Shown one piece after another: positions 1 through 5,301 of a stretch of DNA of 6,044 nt. Under the pieces are notes generated by a model, which made no database searches, was not told the origin of the DNA, and worked only from the letters and a program-made list of their open reading frames with translations. Within the stretch, counting starts at the first letter, position 1; each line of letters begins with the position of its first letter. A program made the translations under genes and the position numbers. Origin of the DNA: a bacterium (GTDB lineage: Bacteria; Krumholzibacteriota; Krumholzibacteria; LZORAL124-64-63); contig QNDV01000153.1 of the NCBI GenBank assembly GCA_003646045.1, positions 1-6,044 on the forward strand. The letters are read 5' to 3'.

Positions 1-824
1 ACCAGGGCGTTCTTGAGCTGTTCTGACACGCGGCGACAGCGCTCCTCGTCGGGATCCACGATCTTGACTCGTACGCCGGCGCCCAGGAGATCCCGCGCCA
101 GCTCGCGCCCCATGGCGTTGGCACCCAGGATCATGACCCGCTCGAGCCTCTTGCCCACGGCACCAAAATACAGCAGCGAACGGTCGACCGAGCGTCTCTG
201 CCCGGACAGGTAGACATGGTCACCCTCCTGGACCACGGTGTCGCCCCGCGGGATGAGGGTCTCTTCACCCCGTACGATGGTCGTCACCAGAGCCATTTTT
301 TGGCCCAGATCACGGTTGATATCCATCAAAGTCCGACCGGCGACCCGGCTACCGGGCTCGACCTTGGTGCCTACGATGCGCACCTTGCCATCGGCGAAAT
401 CATGGATCTCCTTGGCCCCCGTCTGGTAAAGGACCTCGCGGATGGTGCCCACGGCTTCGTGATCCGGATTGATGGCCAGATCGATACCCTTCAGGACGAG
501 ACGGTGGTCCTGGTAGTAGTCCTCTTCGCGCACCCGGGCCACCTTGATCTGGGCGCCCAGGGCGTCGGCGGTCTGGCAGGCCATGATGTTGATCTCGTCC
601 CGGTTGGTGACCGCGGCGAAGAGATCGCAATCCTCCATGCCCACTTCGAGCAGCGTGCCCGGACTGGCCCCGTTGCCGGCCACGAACCGGCAATCCAACT
701 GCTCACTCACCCTGGCCAGCAGTTCCGGATCCTGATCCACCAGAACCACATCGTGCTCACGCCGACTGATGGTCCGGGTCACCTCGTAACCCACCGAGCC
801 GGCACCGATGATGACGATTTTCAC
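1..824 (-). CDS. trkA: Trk potassium uptake system, NAD-binding subunit TrkA (C-terminus beyond left edge)
   Basis: TrkA is the peripheral cytoplasmic regulator of the TrkH/TrkG potassium channel. It binds NAD(H)/nucleotides through RCK domains and gates K+ uptake. About 274 codons are present. I read them from a GTG start at 824, giving M-KIVIIGAGSVGYEV. The first Rossmann fold has GAGSVG at residues 7-12 and the acidic residue ending strand 2 at D30 (VVLVDQDPE). A TrkA_C-type domain follows at about 135-220 (VEPGSRVAGRTL, GDHVYLSG). A second Rossmann fold begins at about 229 (VMILGANAMGREL) and runs off the window. TrkA is normally about 450 residues, so roughly 60% is seen. The second glycine motif reads GANAMG, with Asn where the middle Gly is expected. 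The GTG overlaps the upstream ltaE stop (GTGA), so translation is probably coupled. A trkH gene may lie further left, which I cannot see. The family call is secure. Confidence 0.93.
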   Translation of the reverse strand, partial: MKIVIIGAGSVGYEVTRTISRREHDVVLVDQDPELLARVSEQLDCRFVAGNGASPGTLLEVGMEDCDLFAAVTNRDEINIMACQTADALGAQIKVARVREEDYYQDHRLVLKGIDLAINPDHEAVGTIREVLYQTGAKEIHDFADGKVRIVGTKVEPGSRVAGRTLMDINRDLGQKMALVTTIVRGEETLIPRGDTVVQEGDHVYLSGQRRSVDRSLLYFGAVGKRLERVMILGANAMGRELARDLLGAGVRVKIVDPDEERCRRVSEQLKNAL

Positions 825-1852
825 GAAGCGACTCCCGTAAAACTGTTCAGCGCCGCCAAGGCCCGCCGGACACCGTCGGCCGGCACGTCCCGATGGAGCA
901 CCAGTCGCACACGACCGGGCCCGAAACCCACGCCCCTGACACCCGCGGCCTCGAGATGGGCCAACAGGGCGATATCCCCGCCTTGGCCTGCCACGTCCAG
1001 GATGACGATGTTCGTCTCCACCGGATGATTGACCGCCAGGAGGGGGTTGGCAAGGCCAGAGACCAATTCACGGGCCCGGGCGTGGTCCTCCCGGAGTCGG
1101 GGCAGATGGTGATCCAGGGCGTACAGGCAGGCCGCCGCCAACAGACCGGATTGGCGCATACCGCCACCCCACATCTTGCGAAAACGATAGGCGCGGGCAA
1201 TGGTCTGCGCGTCGGCCGCCAGCAGCGAGCCCACCGGCGCACCGAGAGCCTTGCTGAAACAGACACTGACACTGTCCACGGGCGCAGCCAACTCGGCCAG
1301 GGTTAGCCCGGTCGCCACATGGGCGTGCCACAGGCGCGCGCCATCCATGTGGACCCGCAGCCCCCGGGCGTGGGCACCGTCGGCAATGGCGACGACGTTT
1401 TCCTGGGGCAGTATGCGCCCTCCCGCCCGGTTGTGGGTATTCTCCAGGCAGACCAGCACCGGCGGCGCACAGTGCACGTTGTCGGGATTGAGGGCTGCTT
1501 CCACCAGGGGCCAGTCCAGCAGGCCGTCGACCGTGGGCACACAGGTCAATTGCACACCGCTGAGGGCGCCGGGGGCCCCGGCCTCGTAGCGGTAGATATG
1601 GGCGCCATCCTCGAGGATCACCTGGTCACCGGCACCGGCCTGGGCCCGCACCGCCAACTGGTTGCCCATGGTACCGCTCGGCACGTAGAGCGCGGCCGCC
1701 TTGCCCAGCAGTGCCGCCACTCTTTCCTGCAGCCGGATCACCGTGGGATCGTCACCGAGTACATCGTCGCCCAGTTCGGCGGTAGCCATGGCCTCGAACA
1801 TGGCTGCCGTAGGGCGCGTCACGGTATCGCTGCGCATATCTATCGGTGGCAA
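821..1852 (-). CDS. ltaE: Low-specificity L-threonine aldolase (PLP-dependent)
   Basis: Cleaves L-threonine and L-allo-threonine to glycine and acetaldehyde with pyridoxal phosphate; cytosolic, fold type I. The protein has 343 residues, close to the family norm (E. coli LtaE is 333). Hallmarks in order: N-terminal IDMRSDTVTRP (4-14); GDDVLGDDPTV (28-38); phosphate-binding SGT (59-61); EDGAHIYRYEAG (81-92) with the ring-stacking His85; LENTHN (136-141); HMDGAR (168-173) with Asp170; SVCFSKALGAPVGS (196-209) with Schiff-base Lys201; and RKMWGGGMRQSG (225-236). I chose the TTG start because AAAGG lies 7 bases upstream. It also aligns MPPIDMRSDTV with the family's usual MIDLRSDTV, whereas the ATG at 1837 has no ribosome binding site and would cut into that block. 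The gene is first in an apparent two-gene operon with trkA. It lies downstream of the HU terminator, so it probably has its own promoter. Confidence 0.95.
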   Translation of the reverse strand: MPPIDMRSDTVTRPTAAMFEAMATAELGDDVLGDDPTVIRLQERVAALLGKAAALYVPSGTMGNQLAVRAQAGAGDQVILEDGAHIYRYEAGAPGALSGVQLTCVPTVDGLLDWPLVEAALNPDNVHCAPPVLVCLENTHNRAGGRILPQENVVAIADGAHARGLRVHMDGARLWHAHVATGLTLAELAAPVDSVSVCFSKALGAPVGSLLAADAQTIARAYRFRKMWGGGMRQSGLLAAACLYALDHHLPRLREDHARARELVSGLANPLLAVNHPVETNIVILDVAGQGGDIALLAHLEAAGVRGVGFGPGRVRLVLHRDVPADGVRRALAALNSFTGVAS

Positions 1853-1859
1853 TGGACGG

Positions 1860-1864
1860 CCTTT
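1860..1864 (-). promoter_or_regulatory. Ribosome binding site deciding the TTG start of ltaE
   Basis: AAAGG on the minus strand, seven bases before the TTG at 1852-1850. No comparable purine-rich site precedes the in-frame ATG at 1837, so this site favours the TTG. Confidence 0.55.
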
Positions 1865-1895
1865 CGTGATGACGGAGCACCCCCGCCAAATACGC

Positions 1896-1926
1896 GAACC
1901 GGTTCCCCAAGCCGGGAAACCGGTTC
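1896..1926. repeat. Twin GAACCGGTT palindromes, possible tandem operator or hairpin
   Basis: Plus-strand bases 1896-1905 read GAACCGGTTC, a perfect palindrome. Bases 1917-1926 read AAACCGGTTC, the same site with one mismatch. Their centres are 21 bp apart, two helical turns, so both would face the same side of the DNA, as expected for cooperative repressor binding. The two copies can also fold together with the CCC/GGG between them into a hairpin of about 12 bp with one bulge. They sit between the HU terminator and ltaE, about 45 bp before its start codon, where they could control ltaE-trkA. No -35/-10 pair is clear here. The repeat is seen directly; the operator role is inference. Confidence 0.5.
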
Positions 1927-1977
1927 AAAAAATACCGGACGGATGCCGCGTCCCCCACGCCATCCACATCCTCCGTC
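1927..1977 (-). terminator. Factor-independent terminator of the HU gene
   Basis: Reading the minus strand, GACGGA(G)GATG (1977-1967) pairs with CATCCGTC (1945-1938) with one bulged G. An inner helix, GCGT-GGGGG-ACGC (1960-1948), lies inside it. The stem is followed by CGGTA and six T residues (1932-1927). It begins five bases past the HU stop codon and should separate HU transcription from ltaE-trkA. Confidence 0.65.
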
Positions 1978-1981
1978 GGAA

Positions 1982-2266
1982 TCAGATCTCGCGCGCGGCG
2001 ACCCGGTCTTTCAGCATCTTGGAGACCTTGAAGACCGGTACACGACGGGCAGGTACCGGCACGGCGTCGCCCGTACGGGGATTGCGCGCCATGCGTTCCT
2101 TGCGCTCCTTGACCTTGAAGGTGCCAAAGCCTCGGATCTCAAGATGATGGCCGGTCACCAGCAGGTCCCCGATCTTGTCGAGAAAGAGGTCGACCGTTTC
2201 AGCGACTTCCTTCTTCGTCAGACCCGTTCGCTGGGCAATGTCTTCCACGATATCGGCCTTGGTCAT
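1982..2266 (-). CDS. HU/IHF-family histone-like DNA-binding protein
   Basis: A small dimeric nucleoid protein that bends DNA and compacts the chromosome. At 94 residues it has normal HU/IHF length. The helical dimerisation half is MTKADIVEDIAQRTGLTKKEVAETVDLFLDKI (1-32). The signature IRGFGTFKVKERKER follows (44-58), then the beta-arm tip ARNPRTGDAVPVPARR (60-75), in which Pro63 is the residue that intercalates into DNA, and the last helix KMLKDRV (83-89). The chain ends right after the domain (AAREI). GAGGAGG lies 8 bases before the ATG, a very strong site suited to an abundant protein. It is monocistronic, with a consensus-like promoter upstream and a terminator downstream. Sequence alone does not separate HU from IHF-alpha or IHF-beta, so I give no symbol. 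Confidence 0.95.
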   Translation of the reverse strand: MTKADIVEDIAQRTGLTKKEVAETVDLFLDKIGDLLVTGHHLEIRGFGTFKVKERKERMARNPRTGDAVPVPARRVPVFKVSKMLKDRVAAREI

Positions 2267-2328
2267 GGCGTTTGCCTCCTCGATAAGACGCTGACTCTCC
2301 CCCCTGGCGCCGCAGGGCCTATAAGGGG

Positions 2329-2357
2329 ATACTCGACGATAACCCGTACGGTGTCAA
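2329..2357 (-). promoter_or_regulatory. Sigma70-like promoter of the HU gene
   Basis: On the minus strand a perfect TTGACA (2357-2352) is followed after 17 bases by GAGTAT (2334-2329), a weaker -10 with three of six consensus bases. Transcription would start near 2322, giving a leader of about 55 bases to the HU ATG. The spacer holds the 8-bp palindrome CCGTACGG (2344-2351) directly against the -35, where a regulator could bind; that last point is speculative. AT-rich sequence (AATAGATAAAG) lies just upstream and could act as an UP element. Confidence 0.6.
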
Positions 2358-2604
2358 GGGCTTTATCTATTCTGCATACCCATATCCACGGCTACCGCCA
2401 GCAGACTCGACGGACGCGTGCAGGTTGCAATCCCCCCGGCCTCGGGGCCGCGCAGTATGAACGGCCACATGCATTCCCATGGTTTCCCCTCCTTCCCCAG
2501 ACGTACCCGTGGCTTCTGCTAAGCTCTTACAATTCTTTCTCTTACGTGATTGCATCTCGTGATCCTCAGTACGGCACCAACTTTGCGAACAGCCGGTCGA
2601 TGGA

Positions 2605-2664
2605 GCGGCCGGAAGGGGCAGCTACCGACAACCGTGCCACAGCAACAGCATCCCTTCCGGCCGC
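2605..2664 (+). repeat. Perfect 13-bp inverted repeat in the lipoprotein mRNA leader
   Basis: GCGGCCGGAAGGG (2605-2617) is repeated exactly as its reverse complement CCCTTCCGGCCGC (2652-2664), with a 34-base loop of mixed composition. The stem ends 34 bases before the AAGGAGG ribosome binding site of the FN3 lipoprotein gene. No T-run follows it on either strand, so it is not a standard terminator. A 5'-UTR stabiliser, an RNA regulatory element or a protein-binding site are all possible; which one is not shown by the sequence. Confidence 0.6.
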
Positions 2665-2713
2665 CGACCCCACACGCAACGGGCAACCTAGCGAACTGAA
2701 GGAGGACCTAACC

Positions 2714-3133
2714 ATGGCGCGCAACAAGATGATCAAGTCCCTGATCCTGATCGGCCTCGCGGCCGTCGCATTCACCGGCTGCAGCAGCGACGACAACCCG
2801 GCCAGCCCCGGCATCGTCGACAACGCACCCCCGGCCATCCCGGCCAACGTTTCCGCCGACCTCGACGGTACCGCCGTGAACGTGGCCTGGGACGCCAACA
2901 CCGTGGACACCGACCTCGCCGGCTACGTAGTCGAGCGCGAGAACTATGGCCAGACCACCGTGCTGACCGCCAGCCCCATCTCGGCCGTGTCCTACGTGGA
3001 TGCCAGCCCGGCCATGGGCTCCAACATCTACCGGGTGTACGCCGTGGATAACGCCGGCAACCAGAGTGCCGTCGCCACGTCCCTGGTGATCATTACGACG
3101 ACCCACACGCCCGCGGAGCCGGGCAGCCTGTAG
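2714..3133 (+). CDS. Predicted lipoprotein with a single fibronectin type III domain
   Basis: A 139-residue envelope protein of unknown specific function. The N-terminus has the basic MARNKMIK, a hydrophobic stretch (SLILIGLAAVAF, 9-20) and a lipobox-like FTGC with the lipidated Cys at 23. The -3 residue is Phe rather than the usual Leu, so processing is likely but not certain. Ser-Ser-Asp-Asp follows, then a Pro/Ala linker (29-43). Residues about 39-127 match one FN3 sandwich: PPAIPANVSADLDGTAVNVAW, then DTDLAGYVVER, SYVDAS and the C-terminal strand NIYRVYAVDNAGNQSA. FN3 domains usually mediate binding or act as spacers in secreted proteins. The start is fixed by AAGGAGG 8 bases upstream. 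Larger FN3 lipoproteins usually carry extra domains or a sorting signal; this one ends just after the fold (TTTHTPAEPGSL). It probably shares its region with the micro-lipoprotein downstream. Confidence 0.85.
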   Translation: MARNKMIKSLILIGLAAVAFTGCSSDDNPASPGIVDNAPPAIPANVSADLDGTAVNVAWDANTVDTDLAGYVVERENYGQTTVLTASPISAVSYVDASPAMGSNIYRVYAVDNAGNQSAVATSLVIITTTHTPAEPGSL

Positions 3134-3167
3134 ATCTGTCGGAATTGATTCGCTGGGTGCTCGCAAT

Positions 3168-3197
3168 ACGGCCTCCCGCCTGCCGGGGAGGCCGTTT
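3168..3197 (+). terminator. Strong GC hairpin after the FN3 lipoprotein gene
   Basis: ACGGCCTCCC (3168-3177) pairs perfectly with GGGAGGCCGT (3186-3195) around an 8-base loop, 34 bases after the stop codon. Only three T residues follow (TTTGCAT), so it is a weak or incomplete factor-independent terminator. It may instead protect the 3' end of the lipoprotein mRNA or attenuate read-through into the small ORF at 3235. Confidence 0.55.
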
Positions 3198-3234
3198 GCA
3201 TATCCCGGCACGAACGATCACCTGAGGAGATACC

Positions 3235-3342
3235 ATGTCCATGAGATTCACTACAGTAGTCTTGATCGGCCTCGTCCTGCCCCTGTTGGGCACCGGTTGC
3301 TCCGACGGACCGACGACCTGGGTCGAGGTGGGCTACACCTAG
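3235..3342 (+). CDS. Predicted 35-residue micro-lipoprotein
   Basis: A very short ORF with the features of a real gene. GAGGAGA ends four bases before the ATG. The product MSMRFTTVVL... has a basic Arg4, a hydrophobic core (VVLIGLVLPLL, 8-18) and a lipobox region ending LGTGC with Cys22. Signal peptidase II cleavage would leave a 14-residue lipidated peptide (CSDGPTTWVEVGYT). Ser at +2 is compatible with the outer membrane. The nearest named tiny lipoproteins, entericidins and colicin-release proteins, are functional analogues at best; I see no sequence match. It lies 101 bases after the FN3 lipoprotein stop, past a hairpin, in the same direction. Alternatives are a decayed remnant of a longer lipoprotein or a chance ORF. 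A second ATG at codon 3 is possible. Confidence 0.6.
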   Translation: MSMRFTTVVLIGLVLPLLGTGCSDGPTTWVEVGYT

Positions 3343-3372
3343 GAGACCGGCCGGCCCGACCGTGACAGACTG

Positions 3373-4047
3373 CTATAGTCCGGCCACCCGCTGCGCCAGA
3401 TCGAAGTAGGGTTCGGACGCGGTGATGATGACCGACCTCAGCACCGAACCCAGGCCCGTGTAGCGGGCCAGGAACATGAAGCCCAGCACCGCCAGCAGGC
3501 CGTAGCGCTGCAGGTTGAGATAGCGGGCCCTGAGGGACGGCGGCAGGAATCGCTGCAGGATCCAGCTGCCGTCCAGCGGCGGCACCGGCAGCAGGTTGAA
3601 AACCGCCAGCACCACATTGACGATGATCCCCGACCGGAAGAGGGCGGCCAGAAAACCGGCCGCCCCGGAACCGCCACCGCTCCAGGCTTCGACTCCCCCG
3701 AAACGCAATACCAGACCCAGGCCGGCGGCTGCCACCAGGGCCAGCAGGAAGTTGCTCACCGGTCCGGCCGCGGCCACCCGTGGGTGATCATCACGCGGGT
3801 TGTTCAACCGCCCGGCATGAACCGGCACCGGCTTGGCCCAGCCCAGGGGGATGGAGCCGGCAGCCACCAGTACCGCCGGCACGATGATACTGCCAAACAG
3901 ATCAATGTGGGGCAGTGGGTTGAGTGTCAGGCGGCCGGCATCCCGGGCGGTGGGGTCGCCCAGCCGCCAGGCCGTCCAGCCATGGGCCACCTCGTGGACC
4001 ACCACCGAAAAAACCAGCACCAATATATAGATCACCGCATCAGCCAT
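3373..4047 (-). CDS. Site-2-protease-like M50 family zinc metalloprotease (integral membrane)
   Basis: A 224-residue polytopic membrane protein of the short M50B type (often annotated as site-2 protease family protein), without PDZ or CBS domains. The first membrane segment carries the zinc motif HEVAH (His18, Glu19, His22). A conserved GxxTLNPLPHIDLFGSI-like region follows (38-54), then PLGWAKPVPV (67-76), AAAGPVSNFLLAL (92-104), and the third zinc ligand in NLLPVPPLDGSWIL (151-164, Asp159). About five hydrophobic segments are visible, near 3-22, 53-68, 96-115, 139-155 and 183-197. All expected catalytic residues are present. Its substrate is unknown; relatives cut transmembrane substrates within the bilayer. 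The start lies three bases after the GT9 stop codon, with AAAGGA inside the end of that gene, so the two are likely coupled. Confidence 0.93.
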   Translation of the reverse strand: MADAVIYILVLVFSVVVHEVAHGWTAWRLGDPTARDAGRLTLNPLPHIDLFGSIIVPAVLVAAGSIPLGWAKPVPVHAGRLNNPRDDHPRVAAAGPVSNFLLALVAAAGLGLVLRFGGVEAWSGGGSGAAGFLAALFRSGIIVNVVLAVFNLLPVPPLDGSWILQRFLPPSLRARYLNLQRYGLLAVLGFMFLARYTGLGSVLRSVIITASEPYFDLAQRVAGL

Positions 4048-4050
4048 GAT

Positions 4051-5187
4051 TCAGTCCTTTGCGCCGACCGCGCGGTCGGGAAGTCCGGCCCACTTACGGG
4101 CCACCTCGTCCACTGTGATGTTCTCCATCCAGCCAAACTCCGGGCCACGGGAATCCCGGCTCCGGTGGGGACTGGACAAAGCCTGCACATGAGTGCCCGG
4201 CGGTTTCCAGAGCCGGGGATCCGTGGGGCCGAAAAGCGCCAGCGTCGGTACGCCCAGGGCGCCGGCCACGTGCATCACTCCCGTATCGTTGCAGAGGAAA
4301 CGATCGGCCCGGGTCAGCAGGGCCGCCACTACTCCCATGGGCAGTACCGGAGCCATGCGTGCCGCACTGCCGGGACCAAGGGCGGTCACCAACTCCCTGA
4401 TCACCGCCATATCGGCTGGTCCCTGCAACACCAGGATCTGCCGCGGACCGGCATCCAAGTCGCGAATGATCGCGGCAAAATTCGCCGCGGGCCAGACATT
4501 CTGCATCTTGCCCGCCCCCGGATGCAACACCAGAAACCCCGGCGCCAGGTCCAACTCGGCCATGACCACGTCTGCCCGCGCCTGTTCCTGCGCCGTGGGT
4601 ATTACCACCGGCGCCATGTCGTCGGTGGTGATGCCCACCGACGACAGTGGCGCCAAGGCGTGGGCCACGGCGTGACGGTCCGGGAACACCTGCGAGGGCA
4701 GTTCCAGGGAGAAGAGGTGCCGGCTCACATCCCAGCCCCAGGGCAGGCTGTCCGGCCCCACCACCCAGCGGGCGCCGGAAACCAGGGCGATGGCGGCGCT
4801 GGTCACCGAGAACGAGGTCAGGACCAGGGCCAGTTCGGGACGCAAACCACGGATCCGCCGCAGGAGCGCCGCATGCCGGGCCGGCCGCCGCCAATGCCGT
4901 TTGTCATAGGTCAGGACCTGGTCCACATGGGGGTTGCCCTGCACCACTTCCACATTCACCGGCGCAGTGACCAGGACGATGGTCGCGTCAGGCCAGGTTT
5001 CGCGGATAGCTCGCAGGGCCGGCGTAGTGCAGACCATGTCCCCCAGCTGGCTGTGTTGCCTGACCAGCAGGATGACCCCTGGTCGCAGACGGCGCAGGTC
5101 CGCCGCGACCAGGGGCGGACGTCGGGCCAGACGCGCGATCGCCGTCGCCAGCAGGTATCTGAAGGATCTCTTGCCCGGCCTGCCCAT
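4051..5187 (-). CDS. Glycosyltransferase family 9 (heptosyltransferase-like)
   Basis: A 378-residue GT-B enzyme of the ADP-heptose:LPS heptosyltransferase family, expected to add a sugar to lipopolysaccharide core or another envelope glycan at the inner face of the cytoplasmic membrane. The N-terminal domain has ILLVRQHSQLGDMVCTTPALRAIRETWPDA (39-68), with Asp50 where WaaC has its catalytic Asp. The C-terminal nucleotide-sugar domain has VLHPGAGKMQNVWPAANFAAII (220-241), FLCNDTGVMHVAGALGVPTLALFGPTDP (298-324) and a following WKPPG. The first ~35 residues form a basic, partly hydrophobic extension (RYLLATAIARLARRPP) not typical of the family core. It may associate with the membrane, or the true start may be later. 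The region before the ATG has only a weak GGGA. No other LPS gene is in view, so acceptor and donor sugar are undetermined and I give no waa symbol. Confidence 0.92.
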   Translation of the reverse strand: MGRPGKRSFRYLLATAIARLARRPPLVAADLRRLRPGVILLVRQHSQLGDMVCTTPALRAIRETWPDATIVLVTAPVNVEVVQGNPHVDQVLTYDKRHWRRPARHAALLRRIRGLRPELALVLTSFSVTSAAIALVSGARWVVGPDSLPWGWDVSRHLFSLELPSQVFPDRHAVAHALAPLSSVGITTDDMAPVVIPTAQEQARADVVMAELDLAPGFLVLHPGAGKMQNVWPAANFAAIIRDLDAGPRQILVLQGPADMAVIRELVTALGPGSAARMAPVLPMGVVAALLTRADRFLCNDTGVMHVAGALGVPTLALFGPTDPRLWKPPGTHVQALSSPHRSRDSRGPEFGWMENITVDEVARKWAGLPDRAVGAKD

Positions 5188-5301
5188 GCACCATCCCGCT
5201 TCCGGTCGCCCACCGTGGCACGACCCTTGCCCTACATCCCGGCAACCTGTGGCCGATAACCGGAACAGGTTCGTACGATCGGATCACCCTGGGGAGAGAC
5301 C
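5188..5301. other. Divergent promoter region between the GT9 gene and a small membrane-protein gene
   Basis: The two genes are transcribed outward from these 114 bases, so both promoters should lie here. I see no convincing -35/-10 pair for either strand. Isolated candidates are TTGCCC (about 5227) and TACGAT (about 5274), without a correctly spaced partner. An imperfect palindrome AACC-GGAACA-GGTT (about 5259-5272) resembles the core of the 1896-1926 sites, but this may be chance. Confidence 0.35.

Larger units (their letters stand above)
2267..2713. other. 447-bp divergent intergenic region between HU and the FN3 lipoprotein gene
   Basis: No credible gene lies here on either strand. The left part (2267-2357) is the promoter and leader of the HU gene. 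The middle (about 2358-2520) includes a CGGCC-TCGG-GGCCG hairpin near 2440 and a pyrimidine-rich tract near 2482-2498. The most A+T-rich stretch is about 2520-2560. It contains TACAAT (2528-2533), a good -10 element for plus-strand transcription, but I find no matching -35 at 16-18 bp. From there to the lipoprotein ATG would be a leader of about 175 bases, which contains the long inverted repeat listed separately. The ribosome binding site AAGGAGG is at 2699-2705. Confidence 0.55.

Noticed and set aside
216..1028. A 270-codon plus-strand open frame
   Set aside because: It is antisense to trkA and the end of ltaE, and has no signal, domain or ribosome binding site.
1835..1837. In-frame ATG as the start of ltaE
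   Set aside because: It would begin at the Met of the conserved IDMRSDTVTRP block and has no ribosome binding site. The TTG five codons upstream has AAAGG at 7 bases.
2509..2525. GG-N10-GC spacing resembling a sigma54 -24/-12 promoter
   Set aside because: The spacing fits, but the bases around it (CTTC for CACG, AA for TT before GC) do not, and no sigma54 activator context is seen.
2367..2555. A 62-codon minus-strand ORF upstream of the HU gene
   Set aside because: It has an AGGA six bases before its ATG, but the Gly/Arg/Ser-rich translation has no recognisable features and it overlaps the HU promoter region. Chance is more likely.
1319..3133. A 604-codon open frame on the plus strand that ends with the FN3 lipoprotein
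   Set aside because: Its first two thirds run antisense to ltaE and the HU gene, both secure. Only the segment from the ATG at 2714, with its AAGGAGG site and signal peptide, looks like protein. The upstream openness is a GC-rich artefact.
3343..3372. GC-rich palindromic stretch (GGCCGGCC) between the micro-lipoprotein and M50 stops, considered as a bidirectional terminator
   Set aside because: The stem is short and there is no T-run on either strand.
3784..5259. A 491-codon plus-strand open frame
   Set aside because: It lies antisense to the GT9 and M50 genes and translates to His/Gln/Arg-rich sequence without domains.
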